Shown here: positions 1-6,815 of the stretch, piece by piece
How positions within the stretch are numbered: position 1 is the first letter of the stretch
How the letters are laid out: each line of letters opens with the position of its first letter
Program-made: the position numbers and the translations under genes
The notes under the pieces: generated by a model
Told to the model about the DNA's origin: nothing
Seen by the model: only the letters and a program-made list of their open reading frames with translations
The model's database searches: none
Source of the DNA: Enterococcus_I eurekensis
GTDB lineage: Bacteria; Bacillota; Bacilli; Lactobacillales; Enterococcaceae
Reading direction: 5' to 3'
NCBI RefSeq assembly: GCF_042654605.1
Contig: NZ_JBHSGT010000051.1
Location: forward strand, 1-26,113
DNA length: 26,113 bases

Positions 1-1
1 A

Positions 2-232
2 ACAAGTATATCGTATCTACATGATTTTTTCGTTTATTTCCTTATGCATTTCATTTTACAATTTACCAATGAAATTATTCGAAAAATCTCTCAAAAAAAA
101 CTGTCTCAAATATTGACATTGATTCACACAGGAGAGGGCAATGCTTGGCTAGGAGAGATTCTTTCTATTTTAGGTACAGGTGTGGTTGTTTTTGTCGGAT
201 ACATCTATATTCGTTTAAATCGTAAATCATAA
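2..232 (+). CDS. 3' end of a membrane protein gene, possibly PepSY-associated TM family
   Basis: The frame is open from the first bases of the window to the TAA at 230-232, so this is the C-terminal end (about 76 residues) of a gene that starts outside the window. An internal ATG at 44 has no ribosome binding site and is not a convincing start. The piece shows one hydrophobic stretch near the left edge, an amphipathic lysine-rich linker, the motif LIHTGEGNAWLG and a final membrane helix (LGTGVVVFVGYIYIRL) with a short basic tail. A His-Thr-Gly-Glu motif before a last helix resembles the end of PepSY-associated transmembrane proteins, which often act in metal or reductase systems. This assignment is a pattern resemblance only; another polytopic membrane protein is possible. 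Confidence 0.45.
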   Translation, partial: TSISYLHDFFVYFLMHFILQFTNEIIRKISQKKLSQILTLIHTGEGNAWLGEILSILGTGVVVFVGYIYIRLNRKS

Positions 233-237
233 AAAAC

Positions 238-275
238 AGCATTGAAACGACCATTATTATAGGCGTTTCAATGCT
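238..275. terminator. Bidirectional intrinsic terminator between convergent genes
   Basis: A perfect 12-bp stem (AGCATTGAAACG at 238-249 with CGTTTCAATGCT at 264-275) encloses a 14-nt loop. Read on the minus strand it is followed by a T6 run, so it best terminates the minus-strand DacA-like gene. The plus-strand tail is weaker (ATTTGTG). It lies between two converging genes and probably serves both. Confidence 0.8.
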
Positions 276-284
276 ATTTGTGTG

Positions 285-1949
285 TTACAAGAGGTATTGT
301 GCAATTAAACTAATGATACCGGCAATCATTAAAGTCAATCCACCATAAAAAGTTACTCGGCGGAATGGCCATTTGAATGGTTTAGTCTCACTTGTTTGGT
401 GACGATCTGAACGGCTTTGGAAGATTTCCTCTTCTTCAACAGTAGCTTCATCGATGACTTCGATTGGTCCAAGCTCAATTTCATCTTCATCTAACTCCAA
501 AGTTTCTTCGGTATCTTCTTCCTCATTCAGGTCATCGTTGTGTTCAGAAACGAGAGGAATCGACTCAAATGCGTTTAAGTCTTGTGGACTTTCTTCTATT
601 TCGTTTCCTTCATTTGGATCATTTTCCCCAACGTTTGTTTTTTTAGGAATAAAGAAGCTCATTAAGAAAAATAAAAAGCCAATGACAATGGTTCCAAGAG
701 CTAAAATCGTTAATTTTGTAATTTCAAAGGCACTCATAATGAAACTTACAAAACCACTGTTTTTAACTTTTTCTTCAATTGTTGTTGTTTGTTTGGAATA
801 AGGGACGGCTATTTCGGGCAGACTGTCAGAAATTAGTGGGAGGCTATTCGTTAGGTAGAGTCGGCCTTCTTTGGTTTCTAAAATGGCATCGGTTGTTTTA
901 GGCAGGACACTACTAAAGTCATTTTCTAAATAAAAAGTTGTCCGATTGATGATTTGCTCGCCCTTGTTGGCAATCACACGGTAATCATATGTATCAAAAG
1001 TATGATTAATCAGTGCCTCACCAGCTATTGTCATCGGACTTGTCGTACTTTCTACTGTGGCTTCTTCATTTGCTCCTAAAAGCAAACTAATTACCGTCAT
1101 GCCATTTTGTTTTACTGTGAAAATGGCGTTCGTTTGTTGGAGATTACTATAATCCATCAGTAAACCATTTGCCCCTTTTATCGCATTGGGTTGGCCAAAT
1201 AAAAAAGGATTGCGGTTGTAGAAACTTTCTTGGGTAACAAGCGATCCTTGAACAACGACATCGGTTTGTTTTGTGACATCAAGTAGTTCTGGAAATTTAT
1301 TGACTAGCTGGAAAGCCAGTAATGCCAAATCTTTAGGTGTGGATTGATTGCTTTGCTCAGGGACAAGATCTGTCAAAGTATCATATGTTCGTAAACTTTC
1401 GGGTGTTAATCCACTCGGACTATAAAATGTTGTTTGTTTCATCCCTATTCGTTGTGCCATATCATTCATTTTTACCACGAAAGCGTCTATGTCTCCGGCA
1501 ACTAATTCTGCTAGTAGGTAACTTGCTGTAGTAGAAGTCGGCAAGCTCACGAGTTTAATTAAATCTTCCAATGAATAGGTGGCTCCAGCAAAAATATTGT
1601 TGTTCGGTACGTACTGAATTTGGCTCAAGGTTTGATGGGTCTCAGTTGCGGTAATGGTCGATTTCCACGTGATTTCTTCTTTTTGTAAAGCTTCATAGGT
1701 TAGATAGAGCGTCATCAAATGGGTCAAATAACCAGGATCGATTGTTAAATCAGCATTTTCTTCCCATAAAATTTGCCCGTGTTGTGCTTCGATGACTAAG
1801 CTGGTTGTTGGTAAATTTTCTTCTGCGACAATTTGTTGGCCATTGGTCAAAGTCGTTAAATCATCTTCGGCTTGTACAGTGGCCGGAAAAAGAGCAAAAC
1901 TCAGAGCAAAAAAGAGACTTGCAATTATGTATTTTTTCAATTGTTTCAA
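285..1949 (-). CDS. DacA/PBP5-family (peptidase S11) protein lacking all catalytic motifs, with membrane anchor and acidic tail
   Basis: This is a 554-residue envelope protein. A signal peptide (about 1-27, cleavage after TVQA) precedes a D-alanyl-D-alanine carboxypeptidase fold (about 45-295) and a C-terminal extracellular domain (to about 395). A membrane helix (about 405-433), a very acidic cytoplasmic stretch (about 440-510) and a second helix at the extreme C-terminus (533-552) follow. The S11 fold aligns well with PBP5, but the SxxK site reads YLTH (74-77), the SxN site reads TST (138-140) and the KTG site reads LMD (264-266). Serine acylation is therefore not expected. I infer a pseudoenzyme with a binding or scaffolding role, not an active carboxypeptidase. 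The start is TTG, chosen because AGGAAG lies 9 nt upstream and the signal peptide begins directly. Generic annotation would call it dacA. Confidence 0.85.
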   Translation of the reverse strand: MKQLKKYIIASLFFALSFALFPATVQAEDDLTTLTNGQQIVAEENLPTTSLVIEAQHGQILWEENADLTIDPGYLTHLMTLYLTYEALQKEEITWKSTITATETHQTLSQIQYVPNNNIFAGATYSLEDLIKLVSLPTSTTASYLLAELVAGDIDAFVVKMNDMAQRIGMKQTTFYSPSGLTPESLRTYDTLTDLVPEQSNQSTPKDLALLAFQLVNKFPELLDVTKQTDVVVQGSLVTQESFYNRNPFLFGQPNAIKGANGLLMDYSNLQQTNAIFTVKQNGMTVISLLLGANEEATVESTTSPMTIAGEALINHTFDTYDYRVIANKGEQIINRTTFYLENDFSSVLPKTTDAILETKEGRLYLTNSLPLISDSLPEIAVPYSKQTTTIEEKVKNSGFVSFIMSAFEITKLTILALGTIVIGFLFFLMSFFIPKKTNVGENDPNEGNEIEESPQDLNAFESIPLVSEHNDDLNEEEDTEETLELDEDEIELGPIEVIDEATVEEEEIFQSRSDRHQTSETKPFKWPFRRVTFYGGLTLMIAGIISLIAQYLL

Positions 1950-2032
1950 ACAAGAATACTTCCTAAAAAATGTCTAATGTCTGGTTCTATTTTACCATCA
2001 AAAAAATAAAATGGGTAATCTTTGAAAATAAA

Positions 2033-2068
2033 AAAGTGTAGAAAATGGCGGACCATTCTCTACACTTT
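2033..2068 (-). terminator. Intrinsic terminator of the pcp-GGCT operon
   Basis: AGTGTAGAAAATGG (2035-2048) pairs with CCATTCTCTACACT (2053-2066) with one mismatch around a CGGA loop. On the minus strand the stem is followed by a T6 tract, so it closes the minus-strand operon that ends with the cyclotransferase gene. Confidence 0.85.
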
Positions 2069-2074
2069 ATCATA

Positions 2075-2530
2075 TTATTCTTTTTCACCGGTTTCATAGA
2101 ATTTACGCCAATCACCTGAAGGCAATGGGAAACTTTCTTCTAGAAAGCTCGGATCGTTTTCGACTGCATAACGGTAGACGTAGGCTTGAGTTTCTCGATC
2201 ATACTCTTGGGTTTCTTGATTCCAAAGTTCAACGATTAAGACTTCACGGTTGTACTCGTTCGGTTGGCTGCCTTGGTTATAAGTCTCAAGCGTATCTAAA
2301 CGGGCAAGCATTTCATCAAAATCCTTTAAAATAAAGACCTCACCATAGACCCAATCTTCACCAGGTACGAGTGCAGGATAACCTTTTTCCGTAAGGTGAA
2401 AGAGGGAGCCATGGACTCGTGCTTTTACCGGTTCACCGATTGTTGCATGTTGTAAGTGGCGATTATAATTAAATAAATTGTTCATAAGGCTTCCATAGGC
2501 AAATAATGGAAGTTTCTGGTCATTTTGCAT
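2075..2530 (-). CDS. Gamma-glutamylcyclotransferase-like (AIG2/GGCT fold) protein
   Basis: This 151-residue protein has the hallmarks of the GGCT/AIG2 fold. The substrate-binding YGSL loop is at 12-15, a VHGSLF strand at 39-44, YPALVPG at 51-57, YGEVF at 62-66 and LDTLETY at 78-84, in which Glu82 is the expected catalytic acid. Family members split gamma-glutamyl amines or peptides and release 5-oxoproline (pyroglutamate); the exact substrate cannot be read from sequence. The ATG overlaps the stop of the upstream pcp gene (TAATG), so the two are translationally coupled. Pairing with pyroglutamyl peptidase suggests both enzymes feed a 5-oxoproline pool. The C-terminal third is charged and less recognisable. 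The family is clear; the specific reaction is uncertain. Confidence 0.8.
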   Translation of the reverse strand: MQNDQKLPLFAYGSLMNNLFNYNRHLQHATIGEPVKARVHGSLFHLTEKGYPALVPGEDWVYGEVFILKDFDEMLARLDTLETYNQGSQPNEYNREVLIVELWNQETQEYDRETQAYVYRYAVENDPSFLEESFPLPSGDWRKFYETGEKE

Positions 2531-3177
2531 TAGTGAGTCGTTCCTTCAATTGTTTTTAAATCTTCTTTTCCGTCAAATAAGACGATGGCTTCGATTGCTT
2601 TTTCCAAACTTTTTGTAATATCTTTTAAGTTCATAAAGGGCTGGTTAGCTTTATCGACGACTTGTTCTGCGATATAAGGAACGTGGATGAAGCCACCTTT
2701 AATACCTGGAAACTCTTTTTCAATCAGGTAAAGCACTTGGTACATAATGTGGTTACATACGAAAACACCAGCAGTATTTGAAAGTGCGGCAGGTAGCCCT
2801 GCATCGCGAATGTTTTTAACCATTGCTTTAATCGGTAATTGTGTAAAATAAGCCGCAGCCCCATCTTCTTGGACAGGAACATCAATGGGTTGATTGCCTT
2901 CATTGTCCGGGATACGTGCATCGTCAACGTTAATGGCGATGCGTTCTGGGGTAACACTAAAACGTCCGCCTGCTTGACCGATACTTAGTACGACATCGGG
3001 TTGCTCTTTTAAGATGGTTTTTTTGACAACGTCTGCAGATTTTCCAAAAACGGTTGGGATTTCTAGTTTGATAATTTCGGCTCCTGCAATGGTATCCGGC
3101 AGAGCTTTTACCGCTTCTAATGCCGGGTTAATTGGTTCACCACCAAAGGGATCAAAGCCAGTAACTAAAATTTTCAT
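2530..3177 (-). CDS. pcp: Pyroglutamyl-peptidase I (peptidase C15)
   Basis: This 215-residue cytoplasmic cysteine peptidase removes N-terminal pyroglutamate (5-oxoproline) from peptides. The N-terminal LVTGFDPFGG signature (4-13), Glu78 in TPERIAIN, the nucleophile Cys141 in GVFVCNHIMY and His165 in GFIHVPY form the C15 catalytic triad, and the length is typical. The ATG start has AAGGA about 9 nt upstream. It overlaps the downstream cyclotransferase by one base. Upstream in the same direction lie a repeat element and the DUF979/DUF969 membrane genes, which are recurrent pcp neighbours in Firmicutes. In this genome the intervening repeat and the broken DUF979 may weaken co-transcription with DUF969. 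Confidence 0.96.
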   Translation of the reverse strand: MKILVTGFDPFGGEPINPALEAVKALPDTIAGAEIIKLEIPTVFGKSADVVKKTILKEQPDVVLSIGQAGGRFSVTPERIAINVDDARIPDNEGNQPIDVPVQEDGAAAYFTQLPIKAMVKNIRDAGLPAALSNTAGVFVCNHIMYQVLYLIEKEFPGIKGGFIHVPYIAEQVVDKANQPFMNLKDITKSLEKAIEAIVLFDGKEDLKTIEGTTH

Positions 3178-3235
3178 ATAAAATTCCTTCTTTCTTTTTG
3201 TTGTCTAAATTAGTGATATCGTAGTCCGTAAATTG

Positions 3236-3396
3236 TATTTCTCGTAGCGAAACGCTTCAATTATAACCCTTTTAACGGTATATTTGAAGCAGCTACTTCG
3301 GAAATAATCCTGCTTACGAATAAAATTAAAAAGCCATTTTATTGTAAGCTGTTCTTATTTCTCGTAGCGAAACGCTTCAATTATAACCTCTTTTTA
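3236..3396 (-). repeat. Long-hairpin repeat array 3 (class D): one full and one truncated unit
   Basis: Read on the minus strand, the element starts right at the DUF979 stop with the head AAAAAGAGGTTAT. It forms a three-tier hairpin and ends with ATACCGTTAA, whereupon a second head (AAAAGGGTTAT) begins and runs about 39 bp before degenerating. The visible trace is a 33-bp exact direct repeat (3236-3268 and 3356-3388, exactly 120 bp apart). The outer arm GAAGCG..GCTTC, a middle arm (GAGAAATA with TTATTTCC) and an apical stem (3312-3326 with 3336-3349, one bulged base) are all present. Head, tail, unit length and architecture match the arrays at 16767 and 21504, although the arm sequences differ. 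Confidence 0.8.
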
Positions 3397-3723
3397 AAAT
3401 GCGAGGTAGTACATGAGTGCAACGTGGATAGCTAGGAGTATAATCGCGATTGGCGCTTGAGTTTTGATCACGCCATTTTGGTCTTTCATTTCAAGTAGGG
3501 CAACAGGTAGGGCGTTAAAGTTGGCAGCCATGGGTGTAACTAATGTACCACAAAATCCTGCGGTCATGGCTAATGTTCCTGCAATTACAGGATCGCCGCC
3601 TTGTGCGATAACAAACGGTACGCCTATCCCAGCAGTAATCACGGTAAAGGCTGCGAAGCCATTTCCCATGACCATTGTAAAAATGGCCATTCCTAAACAG
3701 TAAGCGAGTACGCCTAAGAAGCG
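3394..3723 (-). pseudogene. 5'-truncated DUF979 membrane protein gene
   Basis: Only the C-terminal roughly 110 residues of a DUF979 protein remain, from SRFLGVLAYCLG through MGNGFAAFTVITAGIG, TPMAANFNALPVALLEMKD and a final membrane helix. The family is normally about 300 residues. Homologous sequence starts inside the last codons of the upstream DUF969 gene in another frame, and a TAA stop lies about four codons before it, so the first two thirds of the gene have been deleted. The only internal ATG (3688-3690) has AGGA directly abutting it, which is poor spacing. A short membrane fragment could still be made by coupling or by -1 slippage at CAAAAGG, but a remnant is more likely. Confidence 0.8.
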
Positions 3724-4412
3724 ACTACCTTTTGATTATTCTTTATGCCGTATTTGCGATCCATACGGTAATCAAAGGTTAAGTTGTAAATGGTTGTAAT
3801 CACCAAGGTTATAATCGCCATAATAAAAGCAGTTTGCGAAATAGCTGATTCAGCAACCTCGTAGCCTAGTGATTTTAGAGTTCCACTAATTAAAAGCACA
3901 CCAGATGCGGCAACAAAAGTGTTTTGTGCAAAGAAGTTTGCGAAGTTTTCATTTGCAGCTGACAAAGCCTTAATTTTGTCTTCATCCTCCGCGGAAATTT
4001 CACCATAACGTGATTTGGCTGCGCCTTGGGACATTGGGTTAACAATTGGGCGAACGAATTGTGGATGCGCAGAAATACGAATCCCAAAGACACCAGCGAT
4101 TTGGCGAATCAAGACGTATAAGCTAATAAAGCGCCCAGTTGTTAGACCTTTCATTTTTTCAATTAAAATAACAGCTTGTTGACGGAGTCCAAAACGTTCC
4201 GAAATACCAATCATCGGTAGCGTCAGTAAAAAAATCGTAACGAGTCGATTCTTAACAAAAGCTTCCCCTAGTAAGGTAAAAAATTCTGTGATAGAAATAC
4301 CAGATACAAGGGCAGTAGCCAGAGCCGCGATAATAACAACTGCAATCGTGTCAAATTTTAAAATAAAGCCAACAAGAATAATTAAAATACCAATTAATTT
4401 GATCCACTCCAT
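3714..4412 (-). CDS. DUF969 family membrane protein
   Basis: This 232-residue polytopic membrane protein begins WIKLIGILIILVGFILKFDTIAVV and carries the DUF969 signatures SERFGLRQQAVILIEKMKGLTTGR and GIRISAHPQFVRPI. A hydrophilic central loop (about 125-150, SRYGEISAEDEDK) separates helices, and the protein ends in a basic tail. DUF969 and DUF979 proteins are usually encoded side by side and often next to pcp; a transport role for pyroglutamate or its peptides has not, to my knowledge, been shown and is inference from context. The ATG has AAGGAGT about 10 nt upstream. It is the first gene of the minus-strand operon. Its partner DUF979 is truncated here, so the pair may be non-functional. Confidence 0.85.
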   Translation of the reverse strand: MEWIKLIGILIILVGFILKFDTIAVVIIAALATALVSGISITEFFTLLGEAFVKNRLVTIFLLTLPMIGISERFGLRQQAVILIEKMKGLTTGRFISLYVLIRQIAGVFGIRISAHPQFVRPIVNPMSQGAAKSRYGEISAEDEDKIKALSAANENFANFFAQNTFVAASGVLLISGTLKSLGYEVAESAISQTAFIMAIITLVITTIYNLTFDYRMDRKYGIKNNQKVVAS

Positions 4413-4444
4413 ATCATTCCACTCCTTTTTTATTTGTTATCAAA

Positions 4445-4474
4445 AGTATACGAAAAAAGTCATAAAAAGAACAA
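4445..4474 (-). promoter_or_regulatory. Candidate promoter of the DUF969-pcp operon
   Basis: On the minus strand TTGTTC (4469-4474) and TATACT (4445-4450) are separated by 18 bp and lie about 35-60 bp upstream of the DUF969 start. The -10 is good and the -35 weak. Confidence 0.4.
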
Positions 4475-4578
4475 CGATAACCTATATTTTTGAAGAACTC
4501 GTATATTTTACACGCACTGGCTAATAATTGTCAAAGATGTTAAAATTATCACAAATAGAATAAAAGGAGATTTTTTAA

Positions 4579-4983
4579 ATGGAAGCAATGATAACTTGTA
4601 CAACTGAACTCGTTCAAGGAGGCTGTAACGCTTGTCCTGTCGTCCCTGCAACGACTTACGCAATTCGTTTTGATCAAGCGAATATCCCACTTGGAGGCTT
4701 AGAAGTCGAAGCACTTATTATGGCAGTTGCATTAAAAAAAGGGTTTCGCCAAGAGTTAATCATGGATTTTGATGAGGACTACACTATTTTTAGAAAAGCA
4801 GATAATCATATTACTTTGAAAGATTTTTACGGTTCTTTAACCTATGAAAATGCAATGAATAAAATAACACTGAAAAACACTTATGAATCTCAAGAGGAAT
4901 TGTTTGGGCAAGTCAACCGCGTGTTAAACGAGTTGTTTAATATTGAACCAGTCTCATTCATTGTCGAAGAAGTCGAAGCTTAG
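4579..4983 (+). CDS. Small protein of unknown function with N-terminal cysteine motif
   Basis: I do not recognise this 134-residue protein. It is soluble and moderately acidic, with three cysteines at the N-terminus in the arrangement C7-x8-C16-x2-C19 (TCTTELVQGGCNACP). That could bind a metal or form a redox pair, but no fourth ligand is obvious. The rest looks like a compact alpha/beta domain (FDQANIPLGGLEVEALIMAVALKKGF; later a predicted helix ESQEELFGQVNRVLNELF). The start is well supported by AAGGAG at 4564-4569, 9 nt upstream of ATG. It is divergent from the DUF969 operon and is followed by another small gene on the same strand. The clean Shine-Dalgarno site and ordered amino-acid composition argue that it is real. 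Confidence 0.75.
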   Translation: MEAMITCTTELVQGGCNACPVVPATTYAIRFDQANIPLGGLEVEALIMAVALKKGFRQELIMDFDEDYTIFRKADNHITLKDFYGSLTYENAMNKITLKNTYESQEELFGQVNRVLNELFNIEPVSFIVEEVEA

Positions 4984-4994
4984 TTGTCTATTAT

Positions 4995-5024
4995 TTGAGT
5001 CAATCACCCCAAACGTGATAAAAT
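4995..5024 (+). promoter_or_regulatory. Candidate promoter for the small membrane protein gene
   Basis: TTGAGT (4995-5000) and TAAAAT (5019-5024) are 18 bp apart, in the gap between the two small genes and about 30 bp before the second start. Confidence 0.45.
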
Positions 5025-5054
5025 AGATGAAAAGGAAAACGAGGTGTGGAATCA

Positions 5055-5393
5055 ATGAATCAATTAATGGATCAAAGAAACTATGCAACAATCGTTAAAA
5101 AGATTAAAAAGACTCCAAGTATCAAACAAGTATTTGCAAAATCAAATGATTTGGCAGTTAAGAAAATCGCCCCATCCATCTATAATCAGGGAAAAGAACG
5201 TGGTCGAATTGAAGGGGCATTAGGTGCACTAGCGATTGGCACGCTAGTCGTTGGAACGTATGTCAGTGTCAGAAAATATCTAGAGAAAAAAGTGTATGAA
5301 CCGCGTCAAATGAAAGAAGAAGCGGCTATCGAACATGAACTTGATGAGGCAGTTTCATCGTTTAAAGAAGCCTTTCATGACGCAACAACGTAA
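5055..5393 (+). CDS. Small single-pass membrane protein of unknown function
   Basis: The product has 112 residues. The first half is strongly basic (KKIKKTPSIKQ, VKKIAP), followed by a glycine- and alanine-rich membrane helix at about 53-72 (GALGALAIGTLVVGTYV). A charged, probably helical tail follows (KYLEKKVYEPRQMKEEAAIEHELDEAVSSF). I chose ATG at 5055 because GAGGTG at 5041-5046 sits 8 nt upstream; an in-frame GTG at 5046 overlaps that ribosome binding site and is unlikely. No family is recognised. It ends at a strong terminator, so it may be monocistronic from its own promoter or co-transcribed with the preceding small gene. Confidence 0.7.
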   Translation: MNQLMDQRNYATIVKKIKKTPSIKQVFAKSNDLAVKKIAPSIYNQGKERGRIEGALGALAIGTLVVGTYVSVRKYLEKKVYEPRQMKEEAAIEHELDEAVSSFKEAFHDATT

Positions 5394-5409
5394 AACAGAA
5401 TAAATACGT

Positions 5410-5442
5410 AAGAGTTGTGGTGAAAATCCGCAACTCTTTTTT
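5410..5442 (+). terminator. Intrinsic terminator after the small membrane protein gene
   Basis: AAGAGTTGTGG (5410-5420) pairs over 11 bp, with one G-U pair, with CCGCAACTCTT (5428-5438). The loop is 7 nt and a T6 tail follows. Confidence 0.9.
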
Positions 5443-5495
5443 ACTGCAGGTGCCTTTTACGGTAAAAAATGCTAAGATAAGTTTGAGGTGATCGG

Positions 5496-6002
5496 ATGAT
5501 TCAAAAACATCGAAAAAACGGGAACTTGTATTTATTTATTGGTTTTTTGATGATGGCTATTTTATTTTATAGCTCATCGCAAACCTATGAACAACAATCG
5601 CAAATTGGCTTACTTTCCAAATTGCTTAAAAATGAACCATTCAAAGAACAATTAAGCTCGATTTCTTTTTTATATGCAGGAAGTGAGGTTAGTATTGCTC
5701 AAAGTGGCTATTTTTCGTTTATTGAATTTTTTATTCGTAAAGGTGCTCATTTTGGCACGTATTTTATTTTAGGTAGTAGTTTTTTTCTAGGACTTGTTCC
5801 AAAAATCAAACAATATGGTTTAGCAGCAATTTTTGCTTGGTTATCCGCGACGGGTTATGCAGCAATGGATGAATTCCATCAAATGTTAACGGGTGGTCGG
5901 ACGCCGCTTTTCCAAGATGTGGCTTTAGATACTGCAGGTGCTCTAACAGGTATCTTATTGTGTTGGATCGTTCTAGGATTTAAAAACAAACGGATTATAT
6001 AG
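5496..6002 (+). CDS. VanZ-like family membrane protein
   Basis: This 168-residue protein has four hydrophobic helices (about 11-26, 84-103, 106-124 and 144-162). The family signature is present: RKGAHF at 81-86, AMDEFHQ at 123-129 and TPLFQDVALDTAG at 136-148. The conserved acidic and histidine residues of that core are characteristic of VanZ-like proteins. VanZ itself gives low-level teicoplanin resistance by an unclear mechanism, while most chromosomal homologues have no defined role, so resistance should not be inferred here. GAGGTG lies 5 nt upstream of the ATG. The gene is followed 11 bp later by yebC, whose AGGAGG site overlaps the end of this gene, suggesting co-transcription. Confidence 0.88.
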   Translation: MIQKHRKNGNLYLFIGFLMMAILFYSSSQTYEQQSQIGLLSKLLKNEPFKEQLSSISFLYAGSEVSIAQSGYFSFIEFFIRKGAHFGTYFILGSSFFLGLVPKIKQYGLAAIFAWLSATGYAAMDEFHQMLTGGRTPLFQDVALDTAGALTGILLCWIVLGFKNKRII

Positions 6003-6013
6003 GAGGTTTTTTC

Positions 6014-6736
6014 ATGGCAGGTCATAGTAAGTGGAAGAATATTCAAGGAAGAAAAAATGCACAAGATGCAAAACGTGGAAAGATTTTTCAAAAATTATCA
6101 CGTGAAATTTTTATTGCGGCAAAAAATGGTGGCGATGATATCGCATCAAATCCAAGTTTGCGTTTAGTTGTTGATAAGGCTCGTGCGGCCAATATGCCCA
6201 ATGATAACGTAGAGCGTGCAATTAAAAAAGCAACGAGTTCAACAGAAGGCGCAAATTATGCAGAAGTGACTTATGAAGGCTATGGTCCGGGTGGCGTGGC
6301 CGTTTTAGTTGAAGCATTGACTGATAACCGCAATCGGACAGCGACGAATGTTCGCGTGGCCTTTAATAAAAATGGCGGCAGTTTAGGTGAGACGGGTTCG
6401 GTTAATTATATGTTTGATCGCAAAGGTTATCTTGCAATTGAGCGTGAAGGATTAGCTGTTAGTGAAGATGATTTATTCGAAAAAGTCCTTGAAGCAGGTG
6501 GCGAAGACCTAATTACCTCACCGGAAGTGTTCGAAATCTATACTGCAGCTGAAGATTTTGTGACGGTTCGTGATACGTTAGAACAAGAATTTACTTTAGC
6601 TCAAGCAGAATTAACGATGATTCCCCAAACAACAATCCAATTGGATACAGAGAAACAAGCACAACTTGAAGCTTTAATTGAGAAATTAGAAGACGACGAT
6701 GACGTAACGGAAGTTTATACATCTGTCGAAGAATAA
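6014..6736 (+). CDS. yebC: YebC/PmpR family translation-associated protein
   Basis: This 240-residue protein has full family length and the signature N-terminus AGHSKWKNIQGRKNAQDAKR, followed by NMPNDNVERAIKK-type sequence (59-72) and the YEGYGPGGVAV segment (87-97). YebC proteins were long described as transcription regulators; recent work links the family to ribosomes and relief of stalling at proline-rich sequences. The sequence places it in the YebC group but does not decide between these roles. AGGAGG lies 7 nt upstream of the ATG. It follows the VanZ-like gene closely and ends at a strong bidirectional terminator shared with the converging L,D-transpeptidase gene. The C-terminus is acidic (EDDDDVTEVYTSVEE), as is common in the family. 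Confidence 0.95.
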   Translation: MAGHSKWKNIQGRKNAQDAKRGKIFQKLSREIFIAAKNGGDDIASNPSLRLVVDKARAANMPNDNVERAIKKATSSTEGANYAEVTYEGYGPGGVAVLVEALTDNRNRTATNVRVAFNKNGGSLGETGSVNYMFDRKGYLAIEREGLAVSEDDLFEKVLEAGGEDLITSPEVFEIYTAAEDFVTVRDTLEQEFTLAQAELTMIPQTTIQLDTEKQAQLEALIEKLEDDDDVTEVYTSVEE

Positions 6737-6742
6737 AGTCAA

Positions 6743-6791
6743 GAAACGACCATCAAAAGTCCAAAGCCACTTGATGGTCGTTTCGTTTTTT
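6743..6791 (+). terminator. Intrinsic terminator of yebC, convergent with the L,D-transpeptidase gene
   Basis: GAAACGACCATCAA (6743-6756) pairs perfectly over 14 bp with TTGATGGTCGTTTC (6771-6784) and is followed by GTTTTTTTA. It lies between converging genes; the minus-strand tail is not T-rich, so it mainly serves yebC. Confidence 0.92.
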
Positions 6792-6815
6792 TATTTTATT
6801 CAGTAAATCAAATGT

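Noticed and set aside
454..801. Plus-strand coding sequence opposite the DacA-like gene
   Set aside because: Its serine-rich composition is the mirror of the acidic Glu/Asp codons on the minus strand, and it has no ribosome binding site.
285..1949. Active D-alanyl-D-alanine carboxypeptidase
   Set aside because: The Ser and Lys of SxxK, the SxN triad and KTG are all replaced, although the surrounding fold aligns well.
3236..3388. Attachment sites or target-site duplications of an excised mobile element
   Set aside because: The 33-bp direct repeats are better explained as the starts of two successive hairpin-repeat units, and there are no integrase or transposase genes between them.
5046..5054. 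GTG start for the small membrane protein
   Set aside because: The GTG overlaps the GAGGTG ribosome binding site that serves the ATG at 5055.
5496..6002. Glycopeptide resistance determinant
   Set aside because: VanZ-like proteins are common chromosomal membrane proteins, and no van ligase, reductase or sensor genes are in the window.
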